In this document: in pieces, positions 23,250-32,298 of the stretch | How the letters are laid out: the number at the start of each line of letters is the position of its first letter | How positions within the stretch are numbered: position 1 is the stretch's first letter | Origin: Ohtaekwangia kribbensis | GTDB lineage: Bacteria; Bacteroidota; Bacteroidia; Cytophagales; Cyclobacteriaceae | DNA length: 64,000 nucleotides | Assembly: GCF_042676245.1 (NCBI RefSeq) | Contig: NZ_JBHTKA010000001.1 | Coordinates: 620,001 to 684,000 of the forward strand | Direction: 5' to 3' | The notes under the pieces: model-generated | The model's database searches: none | What the model saw: only the letters and a program-made list of their open reading frames with translations | Told to the model about the DNA's origin: nothing | Position numbers and translations under genes: made by a program

Positions 23250-23301
23250 AAATCCAATGGCACAAAGGACACGGAGGAGACACAGAGGTTCACTGAGTTT
23301 A
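23250..23301 (-). repeat. CTCTGTG-type repeat, copy 4 (reverse orientation)
   Basis: On the minus strand it reads CCTCTGTGTCTCCTCCGTGT then CCTTTGTGCCATTGGATTT, matching copies 1 and 2 at the AATTGGATTT-type end. It lies immediately upstream of the 95-aa gene. Confidence 0.6.
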
Positions 23302-23463
23302 AAGTAAAAAAACTCACAGCATAACATTCCGCACTCCGACAAGAGCTTGCGTGTCTATATCTATAGTTCTAAAAAGAGTATATATCTTTTTCAAATCCAT
23401 TAACACAGCATCCGTCTCACTCTACGATTAACGGACAACCATTAACGGATAACGGTTAAGCAT

Positions 23464-24243
23464 TCACTTTTTCTTTCCCTGCAATTCCTGCTGAAGCTTC
23501 ACAATCTGCAATGCCAGCTGATCGGATACCGACTGATTACCTCCGTTACCTTCCGGAAACTGGTTAGAGAAAAATGCTTTCGCTGCCCATATTTCCAATA
23601 CATCATCGGCAGTGACGGAGAAAGGCTGGTACTGGCGGTTGTCGGATACTGCAAGCAACTTCCCTTCGTCATCGGCAAAATTAAAAACGCGTTTAAAGAC
23701 TATACCATCCTGTTTGGTTACCAGTATATATAGCTTACCGTTTTTGATATCGCCTACATCTTCAACATACTCTCCAAAAATTATACTTCCGGGTTGTACA
23801 GGTAACATCGAGTCGCCCTGTATCTCGAAAGCACGATAGGTTTTATTTCGCGGTAGTACGGGTAAACTTATCTTGGGAAGATCTTTTACAAATTCAGGAT
23901 CCTGGTAACCGCCCAAATATCCGGCAGAAGCTTTCTGCGATACGAGCTCTACGTTCTCTTTATTATTGGAGTCAACGGTTATCGCGAGTACTTCTTTACC
24001 TTTTGACGGAGCAGCTTTACGATCCTTCTCTGATACCTTGCTTAGGTCCTGACTAACCAGTGCATCCAGGTTAACATTGAATATCTTGGTTATATCGAGC
24101 AGCGAAGACAACGGAGGGGTTGCACGCTCTTCTTCATAGGCGCCAATGGCGGCTTGCTTCAAGCCGAGCTTTTCTGCAAGTTGTTTTTGTGTAAGTCCTT
24201 TCTGTGTACGAAGGAACTTCAGATTTTTATTAACAGTTGCCAT
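23464..24243 (-). CDS. XRE/S24 self-cleaving repressor (LexA/CI-like)
   Basis: 259 residues. An XRE helix-turn-helix occupies 5-62 (LRTQKGLTQKQLAEKLGLKQ, then AAIGAYEEER). A hinge leads to the S24 peptidase domain: the cleavage site is A107-G108 in KASAGYLGG, the nucleophile is S145 in QGDSMLP and the general base is K184 in GIVFKRVF. C1- and LexA-type proteins of this plan cut themselves when RecA filaments form and then release their operators. It is divergent from dinB, with operator-like inverted repeats in the gap, so it is the likely DNA-damage switch for this cluster and itself. The last 30 residues form an extra charged helix. Confidence 0.9.
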   Translation of the reverse strand: MATVNKNLKFLRTQKGLTQKQLAEKLGLKQAAIGAYEEERATPPLSSLLDITKIFNVNLDALVSQDLSKVSEKDRKAAPSKGKEVLAITVDSNNKENVELVSQKASAGYLGGYQDPEFVKDLPKISLPVLPRNKTYRAFEIQGDSMLPVQPGSIIFGEYVEDVGDIKNGKLYILVTKQDGIVFKRVFNFADDEGKLLAVSDNRQYQPFSVTADDVLEIWAAKAFFSNQFPEGNGGNQSVSDQLALQIVKLQQELQGKKK

Positions 24244-24308
24244 TATATATAAGGTACAAGTTTACGATTTACAAAGTACGATTTGAATAAACAAAAATCG
24301 AGTTTCCC

Positions 24309-24325
24309 CAGATATAGTTTATCTG
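24309..24325. promoter_or_regulatory. Inverted repeat CAGATA-n5-TATCTG, possible operator
   Basis: A perfect six-base palindrome with a TAGTT spacer, 66 bases upstream of the S24 repressor start. Placement in the shared control region suggests autoregulation. There is no second copy in the window to support it. Confidence 0.35.
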
Positions 24326-24372
24326 AAAAAACAACACGCTGCTAATACGATCGACTTCGTTTTACAAACAAC

Positions 24373-24414
24373 CCTGAAGGCCTCTCTCGCATAACCCTGC
24401 GAGAGAGGTTCAGG
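24373..24414. other. Very stable hairpin between the S24 and dinB genes
   Basis: CCTCTCTCGCA (24381-24391) pairs perfectly with TGCGAGAGAGG (24398-24408) around TAACCC. CCTGAA (24373-24378) and TTCAGG (24409-24414) extend it past a two-base bulge, so 17 pairs in all. No T run follows on either strand. It may separate divergent transcription or cap an RNA. Confidence 0.55.
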
Positions 24415-24533
24415 CAAACTACACACAACGTTTCATTGAGTTTTATAAGTCTGAATGGCAAAATCAGTTTAACTCCCTTTTTGTTCTCAATGATGACACA
24501 AATCTAAAATAATTAGTCGAAAAGAAAAACATC

Positions 24534-24552
24534 TAACTAATATTTTTAGTTA
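24534..24552. promoter_or_regulatory. Inverted repeat TAACTAA-n5-TTAGTTA, likely S24 operator at dinB
   Basis: A perfect seven-base palindrome with a TATTT spacer that ends nine bases before the dinB ATG. A half site ATTAGTC lies at about 24512. Its position over the start region and the partner repressor next door make it the best operator candidate for the damage response. Confidence 0.55.
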
Positions 24553-24561
24553 TTTAGCGTC

Positions 24562-25749
24562 ATGGAACGGAACATCATACATCTTGATCTGGACGCTTTC
24601 TTTGTGGCGGTTGAGCGCAAGAACAATCCGCGCCTGCAGGGTTTGCCTTTAATAGTAGGCGGAAGCAGTCGCAGAGGTGTGGTGGCTGCCTGCAGTTATG
24701 AAGCGCGCCAGTTTGGTGTGCACTCGGCCATGCCGATGTACCTCGCGTTGCAATTGTGTCCCGATGCTAAAGTTATCTCGGGCGATATGGAGTCTTATAG
24801 TAAAGCCTCGCATGAAATAACCGAGATGATTGAAGAGGCTGCGCCTGCTTTTGAGAAAGCATCGATCGATGAATTCTATATTGATGCGAGTGGCATGGAT
24901 AAATATTTCGGTGCTTATAAATGGGCCACCGAACTGCGCCACAAAATTATTAAAGAGAGTGGCCTTACCATATCGATGGGACTTTCGGTTAATAAACTTA
25001 TATCAAAAGTCGCCACGGGTGAATATAAACCCAACGCTAATAAATATATAGAGCCGGGCACGGAACGACAATTTCTCGATCCGCTCACGGTGGATAAAAT
25101 TCCAATGGTAGGAAAACAGACCACTACCTTTCTCTATGATATGGGCGTGCGCACCATTGCCACGCTTCGCGAAATGCCGGTGAAGTTCCTGGTGAGCGCG
25201 TTTGGTAAAAATGGAATATCGCTGTGGAACAAAGCACAGGGTATAGATGACTCTCCGGTGGTTCCCTATAGTGAGCAGAAGTCTATTTCAACAGAAAGTA
25301 CTTTTGATGAAGATACCATTGATGTAAAGCGACTGAAATCCATTCTCATCGCGATGGTGGAAAAGGTGTCCTTCCAGTTGCGTAGTCAGATGAAACTTAC
25401 TTCATGCGTAACGGTAAAGATACGCTACTCCAACTTCGATACCGAAACAAAGCAGGTACATATACCCTATACATCGTCTGACCATGTATTGCTACGCACG
25501 GTAACGCAGTTGTTTGATAAACTCTATAATAGAAGAATGCTGATCCGGTTGGTGGGCGTTCGGCTGAGCGGTCTTGTACATGGCAATCACCAGATCAGTT
25601 TGTTTGATGATACCGCAGAAAGCATCAACCTCTATGAAGCGATTGACTATATCAAGCATAGACACGGTGTTGAGAAAGTGGTTCGCGCCACAACGCTCGA
25701 TGTGAGCAGGCGCGTGCGGATGGAGATGAATATGTTTAAGGGGAAGTAG
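24562..25749 (+). CDS. dinB: DNA polymerase IV (Y-family translesion polymerase)
   Basis: 395 residues. Catalytic metal ligands are D9 (IIHLDLDAFF) and D103/E104 (ASIDEFYID), with the Y-family steric gate region F13-F14. RRGVVAACSYEARQFGVHSA is the fingers signature, and MGLSVNKLISKVATGEYKP with VDKIPMVGKQT contains the thumb HhH. The little-finger domain spans about 235-350, and QISLFDD near 340 is a beta-clamp binding peptide. It copies past damaged bases with low fidelity. It is divergent from the S24 repressor, has a palindrome at its start and heads a same-strand run to recQ and dnaE. Confidence 0.95.
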   Translation: MERNIIHLDLDAFFVAVERKNNPRLQGLPLIVGGSSRRGVVAACSYEARQFGVHSAMPMYLALQLCPDAKVISGDMESYSKASHEITEMIEEAAPAFEKASIDEFYIDASGMDKYFGAYKWATELRHKIIKESGLTISMGLSVNKLISKVATGEYKPNANKYIEPGTERQFLDPLTVDKIPMVGKQTTTFLYDMGVRTIATLREMPVKFLVSAFGKNGISLWNKAQGIDDSPVVPYSEQKSISTESTFDEDTIDVKRLKSILIAMVEKVSFQLRSQMKLTSCVTVKIRYSNFDTETKQVHIPYTSSDHVLLRTVTQLFDKLYNRRMLIRLVGVRLSGLVHGNHQISLFDDTAESINLYEAIDYIKHRHGVEKVVRATTLDVSRRVRMEMNMFKGK

Positions 25750-25756
25750 GTTTTAA

Positions 25757-25803
25757 AAGTAAGAAGCCGGAAGTAAGAAGTAAAAAACAACAAGTAAGAA
25801 GCC
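25757..25803 (+). repeat. GAAGTAAGAAG repeat tract between dinB and the ligase-like gene
   Basis: Repeats of AAGTAAGAAGCCG and AAGTAAGAAGT like the tract at 492-562. It fills most of the 139-base gap after dinB. Confidence 0.5.
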
Positions 25804-25888
25804 GTGCGGGAGAAACAACAACCGGCTGAAAGGAAGAATGTAGATAAAAAAATATATAGCAGTTACGGAATAAAAAAATTTTAAGGTT

Positions 25889-26431
25889 ATGAGAAGAACA
25901 TCAGCACTAAAGATCAGCAGCCCGGTAAAAGAATTATTCTTTATCATTGCGCCTCCGCGTCACATCATGAGTGATGTATCGGTATTGAAAGACGATGTAC
26001 ACTATCTGATCGGCCACGAATTTGGTGACCGGTATTCCAAAGCACACATTTCACTCTTCAAATATAGCGACACGCATGTGGATGATATTGTGCGTCATGT
26101 AGAGGCCAAAGCTGCGCAGTTCAAACCGTTCAACGTCTTCATTAAGAACCTGAATGTATTTTATAACGGCTCAAACCGTACTATATATATGGATATTGTG
26201 AACAAGTACCCGGTGCGTGATATTTTCGAGAAGCTGATCAAGGAAGAATCCGGGTATACGCCACACATTACCATTGCCAAGAAATTAACACCGGAGGATT
26301 TTCTGAAAGCCTGGCCGTACCTGAAAGATTTTTCGTACAGTCAGCATTTTCTCTGCGACCGCATTACTGTACTGGCGCGCGCTGAAAACCGCTGGGTACA
26401 TTATAAGGATATTATGTTTGGAGAATATTAA
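25889..26431 (+). CDS. 2'-5' RNA ligase-like (2H phosphoesterase) protein
   Basis: 180 residues with the two H-x-T/S-x motifs of the 2H superfamily: HISLF at 53-57 and HITIA at 126-130. They sit in two symmetric halves with the expected EFGDRYSKAHISLFKYSD and EESGYTPHITIAKKLT surroundings. Family members hydrolyse 2',3'-cyclic or 2'-5' phosphodiester bonds in RNA or nucleotides in the cytosol. It lies between dinB and recQ, 62 bases before the RecQ start, so it is probably part of the damage-response transcript. A role in processing RNA or cyclic nucleotides after damage is inference from position. Confidence 0.85.
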   Translation: MRRTSALKISSPVKELFFIIAPPRHIMSDVSVLKDDVHYLIGHEFGDRYSKAHISLFKYSDTHVDDIVRHVEAKAAQFKPFNVFIKNLNVFYNGSNRTIYMDIVNKYPVRDIFEKLIKEESGYTPHITIAKKLTPEDFLKAWPYLKDFSYSQHFLCDRITVLARAENRWVHYKDIMFGEY

Positions 26432-26493
26432 CTTGCAATCCCCGTTGTATGATGACCCTCCTATTTTTAACCGTTATTAGATTTTATTTAGAT

Positions 26494-28683
26494 ATGTCAC
26501 CCTTGCAAGTTCTCCAAACGCATTTTGGATACTCTTCCTTCCGGCTTGAGCAGGAAAATATTATTCAAAGTGTATTGCAAAAGAAGGATACGTTCGTGCT
26601 CATGCCCACGGGCGGAGGTAAATCGCTGTGTTACCAGGTGCCCGCGCTCATGCTGGATGGTCTCACGATTGTTATCTCACCACTGATCGCACTTATGAAA
26701 GACCAGGTCGATGCCTTGCGTCTCAACGGTATACAAGCCGCCTACCTGAATTCAACACAATCGTCATTTGAACAGGAAGCGATTCTTGATAAGGCGCGTT
26801 CGAAAGAACTGAAATTGCTATACCTGGCTCCTGAAAAATTACTGCGACAGGAAGAGACTGCGGCTTTGCCGAAAAATCAGTCTGCGAAATTTACGCCTAC
26901 TCCGTTTTTCAATACTATACTTTCGCTTCATGTTTGTCTCATTGCCATTGACGAAGCGCATTGTATCTCGCATTGGGGACATGACTTTCGTCCGGAGTAC
27001 CTGATGCTTGCCCACCTGAAGCGCGCGCTCCCCGCGGTACCGGTAATTGCACTCACCGCTACTGCGGACAATCTTACGCGAAGAGATATAGTCGACAAAC
27101 TGGCGCTGAAAGAGCCGGCTATATTTATATCCAGCTTCAATCGCGCGAACATTCGCTATACCGTTGAACCGAAGGCAGGTGCTACGGATAAACTATATGA
27201 TTTCTTGACGAAGCGTAAGAATGAATCGGGTATTATATACTGTCTTTCGCGGGCGTCAACGGAAACACTCGCCAGTAATTTAAAGGCAAATGGATTTGAT
27301 GCTCTCCCCTATCATGCCGGCCTGGAACGCGAACAACGTGCACGACACCAGGAAATGTTTTTGCGTGATGAAGTAAAGATCATGGTTGCCACGATTGCCT
27401 TTGGTATGGGTATCGATAAATCGAACGTGCGCTATGTGGTGCATATGGACCTGCCTAAAAATATAGAAAGCTATTACCAAGAAACTGGTCGTGCCGGAAG
27501 AGATGGTCTGGATAGCGAAGCGCTGATGTTTTATTCGTATGGTGACGTAACGAAACTGAAATACTTTGCTGAGGTAGAAGGAAACCAGGAGCAGACGAAT
27601 ATTGCCTTTCGCAAGCTCGACCAGATGGCGATGTATGGTGACTTGTCATCGTGTCGAAGAAAATATTTGCTGAATTACTTCGATGAACCGGCTGACGATT
27701 ACTGCGGCAACTGCGACTCTTGTCTCGCACAGGTTGAGCGTGTCGATGGTACGATTGCAGCACAGAAAGTATTGTCGGCTGTATCGCGTTTACAGGAACG
27801 CTTTGGTGCAGGGTATATTATTGATTTCCTCCGCGGCTCCAACAGCAGCAAGATACCCGATGATCACCGACAGTTAAAAACGTTCGGTATAGGAAGTGAT
27901 GTGAGTAAAGAAGAATGGAACCGCATCATCCGTGATATTACAGCGCAGGGTTATCTCGCCAAATCCGAAGGTACGTACCCGGTGTTAAAGCTTACCACGA
28001 AAAGTATAGCCGTACTCAAAGGCATGGAGCGTGTAATGATTACGCAATCGCGCGCCATCGTAGAAAAGCAGGAAGCCTCTGAGACCATAGAGTACGATAC
28101 TGAACTCTTTGACAAGCTGCGTGCCCTGCGGAGGCAACTGGCTGAAGACGAAAATGTACCAGCCTACATTGTTCTCTCGGATGCTACACTTCAGGAACTC
28201 GCTGCCTATATGCCGCATAGTATAGATGACGTACGAAACATCAACGGCTTCGGACAAATGAAAGTGGAAAAGTACGGACACACGTTTATGCAAGCGGTAA
28301 TCAATCATTGCCAGGCGAATGGTCTTGCCTCACGCATGCATCGGAAAGCACCCAAGCGGATACGTAAAGATAAACCAGAGCGCGACAACGATACCAAGCA
28401 ACAAAGTCTCACGTTATTTCAGCAAGGAAACCCGGTCGAAAAAATTGCTGTACTCCGCGGACTTAGTCCCGGAACCATTGAGACACACCTGGCTTTCTAC
28501 GTTCAACGCGGACAACTGCCCATCGATAAAGTAATCGATCCGGAAAAACTTCAAACCATCCGACAAACGATAGAACGCGTAGGCGGCATGGCACTCTCCC
28601 CTATAAAAGAAGCACTAGGCGAAGACTATAGTTACGGAGAAATAAAACTCGTACTTGCCTCCATGAACAGAATGGAAGTATAA
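26494..28683 (+). CDS. recQ: ATP-dependent DNA helicase RecQ
   Basis: 729 residues from the ATG at 26494 (MSPLQVLQTHFGYSSFR); an ATG at 26449 would add 15 hydrophobic residues that do not belong to the family. The Q motif region FRLEQENII is followed by Walker A TGGGKS (39-44), DEAH (153-156), SAT-like ALTATAD and motif VI QETGRAGRDG. A zinc site follows: C in SSCRRKYLL and then CGNCDSC. An HRDC domain is near ELFDKLRALRRQL, and an HTH_40-like tail ends the protein. It unwinds duplex DNA 3'-5' in recombination and fork repair. It sits downstream of dinB in the damage cluster. Confidence 0.96.
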   Translation: MSPLQVLQTHFGYSSFRLEQENIIQSVLQKKDTFVLMPTGGGKSLCYQVPALMLDGLTIVISPLIALMKDQVDALRLNGIQAAYLNSTQSSFEQEAILDKARSKELKLLYLAPEKLLRQEETAALPKNQSAKFTPTPFFNTILSLHVCLIAIDEAHCISHWGHDFRPEYLMLAHLKRALPAVPVIALTATADNLTRRDIVDKLALKEPAIFISSFNRANIRYTVEPKAGATDKLYDFLTKRKNESGIIYCLSRASTETLASNLKANGFDALPYHAGLEREQRARHQEMFLRDEVKIMVATIAFGMGIDKSNVRYVVHMDLPKNIESYYQETGRAGRDGLDSEALMFYSYGDVTKLKYFAEVEGNQEQTNIAFRKLDQMAMYGDLSSCRRKYLLNYFDEPADDYCGNCDSCLAQVERVDGTIAAQKVLSAVSRLQERFGAGYIIDFLRGSNSSKIPDDHRQLKTFGIGSDVSKEEWNRIIRDITAQGYLAKSEGTYPVLKLTTKSIAVLKGMERVMITQSRAIVEKQEASETIEYDTELFDKLRALRRQLAEDENVPAYIVLSDATLQELAAYMPHSIDDVRNINGFGQMKVEKYGHTFMQAVINHCQANGLASRMHRKAPKRIRKDKPERDNDTKQQSLTLFQQGNPVEKIAVLRGLSPGTIETHLAFYVQRGQLPIDKVIDPEKLQTIRQTIERVGGMALSPIKEALGEDYSYGEIKLVLASMNRMEV

Positions 28684-28784
28684 TCACTGATCACCTAACT
28701 TAATCGATATATAGTAAACGTATACTTACTGGCATATCAATCAAAACTCGCAGCTCACAGCTAAAACCTCAAAGCTCAAAAAAG

Positions 28785-31700
28785 ATGTTTCTCAACTGTC
28801 ACACCGGGTTCAGCTTTAAATACGGAATGCTTCCGGTGAAGGCGCTGTTTGAAGAAGCGAAGCGTTGTGGTGTGCATAAGCTGGTGCTGACGGAGATCAA
28901 CAACACGGCATCGTATATGGAGATGCTGCGATTATGCAGCAATCACCGTGCTGATAAAAACGGGGTAACGAAATTCAACGACACACCGTACGAACTTGAT
29001 ATAGCCGTAGGTGTTGAATTCAGAAACGGGAATGAGCTGCTCTATATAGCCATTGCACAAAACAATGCCGGGTTTGAAGAAATAAACCGTTTTCTTTCCA
29101 GGTATAATCGAGAGGCAAAAGAGTTTCCGTCACGGGCTCCGGAGTTTACCAACGTGTTTGTTATATACCCCTTCGACAAAACAAGTCCGGAACTGCTGCG
29201 TGTAAATGAATATATAGGAGTTCAACCCTTTCAGCTTAATCAGTTCTCGTTCTACACGCCACGCACCGACTACCCGCAGAAGTTTGTGATTCTGCACCCG
29301 GTGACATTCCTCCCTCCTGCCCGCAACAAAAGCGGCAAGCTTGTGCACAAGGATTTCAATGCGCATCGCCTGCTGCGTTCCATTGCCAACAACACGTTGC
29401 TGAGTAAATTAACGGAGTATCAGCAGGCACGATCTGATGAGTATATGATACCGCAGCAGGAGCTTCTTAAAAAATTCGCGCAGCATCCGGAGTTGATTGA
29501 GAACACACAATCGTTACTCTCAAAATGTAGTATAGAGTGCAAACTTGGAGAAGACAAAAACAAAAAGTTCTTTCATACCAGTAAGGAAGAAGACCTGCTA
29601 TACCTGCGCGAAGAAACACGAAAAGGCTATAAGCGAATGTATGGTGATGATGAAACGATCTGGAGCACGCGCATCGAAAAAGAATTGTCCATCATCGACA
29701 AGAAAGAATTCACTGCTTATTACCTCATCACGTACGACCTCATCAACTTTGCCAAACGTAATGGCTATGATTTTGTAGGACGCGGCAGTGGGGCGAACAG
29801 CACGGTAGCGTATTGTCTAGGCATCACGAACGTGAATCCCATTGAGCTGAATCTATACTTTGAGCGGTTCCTCAACGAAGAACGCGCATCACCTCCTGAT
29901 TTCGACATCGACTTTTCGTGGGACAATCGCGATGCCATCTACAACTATATCTTTGAGAAGTATGGACAGAATCACGTTTGCCTCCTCGGTACACACGTAA
30001 CCTACCAGGGGCGCTCGATCCTGCGCGAGCTTGGTAAAGTATTCGGCTTGCCGAAAGAAGAGATCAACGATATAGTAGAGAACCCGGCTGATAACAACGG
30101 GCGCGATCACATCCGCGACCTGGTATATAATTACGCATCCTATATCGTTGACAAGGAACTGCCTGCCAACATGTCTATTCATGCCGGTGGTGTTCTTATT
30201 ACCGAGAAACCCATTTACGCCTATACCGCCACCGATCTTCCACCGAAAGGCTATCCGGTTTCACACTTTGAAATGCATAACGCGGAAGACTTTGGTATAT
30301 ATAAATTTGATATACTCAGTCAGCGTGGACTTGGGCACATTAAAGAAACCATCCGGCACGTTAAGCGAAACCAGAATATAGCGGTTGATATTAATCGCTT
30401 TGATGATTTCAAGAAGGACGATAAGATAAAAGATTTGTTGCGTAACAGTCGCGCGATGGGATGTTTTTATGTGGAGTCGCCCGCCATGCGTATGTTGCTT
30501 GGTAAACTTCAGTGTGATGATTATCTCACGCTGGTGGCTGCGAGTTCCATTATTCGCCCCGGTGTTGCAAGTTCGGGAATGATGCGTGCCTATATCGAGC
30601 GATACCATACTGTAAAGAACGGTGGGACATATGAAGCCATTCACCCGAAGATGGATGAGTTGATGGCGGAAACTTTCGGGGTGATGGTATACCAGGAAGA
30701 TGTGATCAAAGTAGCACACGAGTTTGCCGGGCTATCGTTAACCGAAGCCGATGTACTGCGCAGGGGTATGTCGGGTAAATATAGGTCTCGAGAAGAATTT
30801 CAGCGTGTACGCGAACGGTTTGTCACATCGTGCCAGGAACGAGGCCACGAGCAACACATCATCGATCGCGTATGGTTCGAGATCGAAAGTTTCTCGGGGT
30901 ATTCCTTTGCCAAAGGTCACTCAGCAAGTTATGCCGTGGAGAGTTATCAAAGTCTATATTTGAAAGCACATTACCCGCTGGAATTTATGGTAGGCGTTAT
31001 CAACAACTTCGGAGGATTTTACCGAACGGAATTTTACTTTCACGAAGCTCGCATGAGTGGCGCGGATATACAGGCTCCCTGCATTAACCACAGCGATTAC
31101 CTCACCACGATTCATGGCAATCGCATTTATGTAGGTTTCGTCCATTTGAAAAGTCTCGAAACAAAAGTTGCTCAATATATACCTACCGAACGTGAACGCA
31201 ACGGTGCCTATAAGAGTCTGGATAATTTTCTGCGCAGAGTACCGCTGGGACTTGAGCAGGTTCGTATTCTGATTCGTCTGGGTTCGTTCCGTTTTACAGG
31301 ACGCAGTAAACAACGTCTGCTCTGGGAAGCCATGCTATATTTCAGCAATTCCAAGACAAAAAACAAAACGGTAGAAGATCTATTCGATACCGAGCCGAAA
31401 GATTACCCGTTACCCGTGCTCACGCACAATCCACTCGAAGATATATTTGACGAAATAGAACTGTTAGGCTTCCCGTTGGGAGATCCGTTTCGCCTGCTCA
31501 AAACAACCGATCGTGGCGACACACTGGCGCGCGAACTGCCGGGTAAAAATGGAAAGTCGGTATATATAGTTGGCTATCTGGTAACATCCAAGAATGCCTA
31601 TACAAAGAGTGGACAACAAATGCACTTCGGTACGTTCTACGATCATCTCGGAGAAGTCTTTGACACGGTTCACTTTCCCGACATCGCTGCCAAGTACCCG

Positions 31701-31850
31701 TTGCGCGGTCGCGGGTTCTATGCTATCAAGGGAAAGGTGGTCGATGATTTTGGCGTGAGCACCATCGAAGTTACCTGGATGGATAAACTGGCGCTCATCA
31801 ACAAGCGTCCCGAGGTGGTGTTTCAGGAGACGGGGGAGCAACGTGTTTAG
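28785..31850 (+). CDS. dnaE: DNA polymerase III alpha subunit, DnaE-type (probably error-prone)
   Basis: 1021 residues. The N-terminal PHP domain starts FLNCHTGFSFKYGMLPVKAL and has degenerate metal ligands. The catalytic palm has FVGRGSGANSTVAYCLGITN and PPDFDIDFSW with D372, D374 and D376. Fingers follow with GIYKFDILSQRGLGHI and RRGMSGKYRSREEF. The C-terminal OB part (KNGKSVYIVGYLVTSK) precedes a short end. It is shorter than replicative DnaE (about 1150 or more) and lacks its long C-terminal tail, as in the DnaE2-type polymerases that act with DinB or ImuB in mutagenic repair. Position in this cluster supports that. Confidence 0.9.
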   Translation: MFLNCHTGFSFKYGMLPVKALFEEAKRCGVHKLVLTEINNTASYMEMLRLCSNHRADKNGVTKFNDTPYELDIAVGVEFRNGNELLYIAIAQNNAGFEEINRFLSRYNREAKEFPSRAPEFTNVFVIYPFDKTSPELLRVNEYIGVQPFQLNQFSFYTPRTDYPQKFVILHPVTFLPPARNKSGKLVHKDFNAHRLLRSIANNTLLSKLTEYQQARSDEYMIPQQELLKKFAQHPELIENTQSLLSKCSIECKLGEDKNKKFFHTSKEEDLLYLREETRKGYKRMYGDDETIWSTRIEKELSIIDKKEFTAYYLITYDLINFAKRNGYDFVGRGSGANSTVAYCLGITNVNPIELNLYFERFLNEERASPPDFDIDFSWDNRDAIYNYIFEKYGQNHVCLLGTHVTYQGRSILRELGKVFGLPKEEINDIVENPADNNGRDHIRDLVYNYASYIVDKELPANMSIHAGGVLITEKPIYAYTATDLPPKGYPVSHFEMHNAEDFGIYKFDILSQRGLGHIKETIRHVKRNQNIAVDINRFDDFKKDDKIKDLLRNSRAMGCFYVESPAMRMLLGKLQCDDYLTLVAASSIIRPGVASSGMMRAYIERYHTVKNGGTYEAIHPKMDELMAETFGVMVYQEDVIKVAHEFAGLSLTEADVLRRGMSGKYRSREEFQRVRERFVTSCQERGHEQHIIDRVWFEIESFSGYSFAKGHSASYAVESYQSLYLKAHYPLEFMVGVINNFGGFYRTEFYFHEARMSGADIQAPCINHSDYLTTIHGNRIYVGFVHLKSLETKVAQYIPTERERNGAYKSLDNFLRRVPLGLEQVRILIRLGSFRFTGRSKQRLLWEAMLYFSNSKTKNKTVEDLFDTEPKDYPLPVLTHNPLEDIFDEIELLGFPLGDPFRLLKTTDRGDTLARELPGKNGKSVYIVGYLVTSKNAYTKSGQQMHFGTFYDHLGEVFDTVHFPDIAAKYPLRGRGFYAIKGKVVDDFGVSTIEVTWMDKLALINKRPEVVFQETGEQRV

Positions 31851-32298
31851 GGTTACGTGGGCACTTGTGTAGGTGAGTACGTGTTTACGTGAAAGGAAGA
31901 ATGTTGGGAATGTTAAAACGTCCGGAAGTCGGGGAGTCCGAAAGTCATGAAGACGGAAGTTGGGAAAATAAAACGTTCGAATTATAGCATGTATGGTGAG
32001 CGCCTAGTACAATGTTAGCCTCAAAGGTTGAAGTATATGGACCGAAAAATTGAAAGTATAGATAAAGTGGTTAAAAAGAAAAGGCACTGCGACACGACCT
32101 AAAAAAGTGTGTACGTATCGCGTCTAAGTAATTTTCCCCCACAGCACCTCTTCAAAATTATATATAGTGAGTTCAGTTTTTTTCGAAGCTGTTAACTTTC
32201 AGGCTTCACTCCCGCACCGTATAAATTCTCGACCATCTCCCTCTACGTCTTTCGGACTTCCTTCTACTCACTCCGAAAACCCGATTCGCTTCCTTTCC
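31851..32298. other. Repeat-rich intergenic region (448 bases)
   Basis: No gene is seen. It holds ACGTGTTTACGTG at 31879-31891, a GGAAGT-type tract at 31921-31966 (TCCGGAAGTCGGGGAGTCCG), the IS-end relic at 32090-32131, and a further TTCGGACTTCCTTCTACTCA word near 32250. It is therefore a landing site of several repeat types. Confidence 0.55.
32090..32131. mobile_element. Relic of an IS256-type element end
   Basis: CCTAAAAAAGTGTGTA followed by a short insertion and GCGTCTAAGTAA matches the reverse complement of 16404-16437, which spans the right end of the intact IS (CTTAGACGCTTACACACTTT). No transposase remains. It is a solo end, an excision scar, or an older target. Confidence 0.5.
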
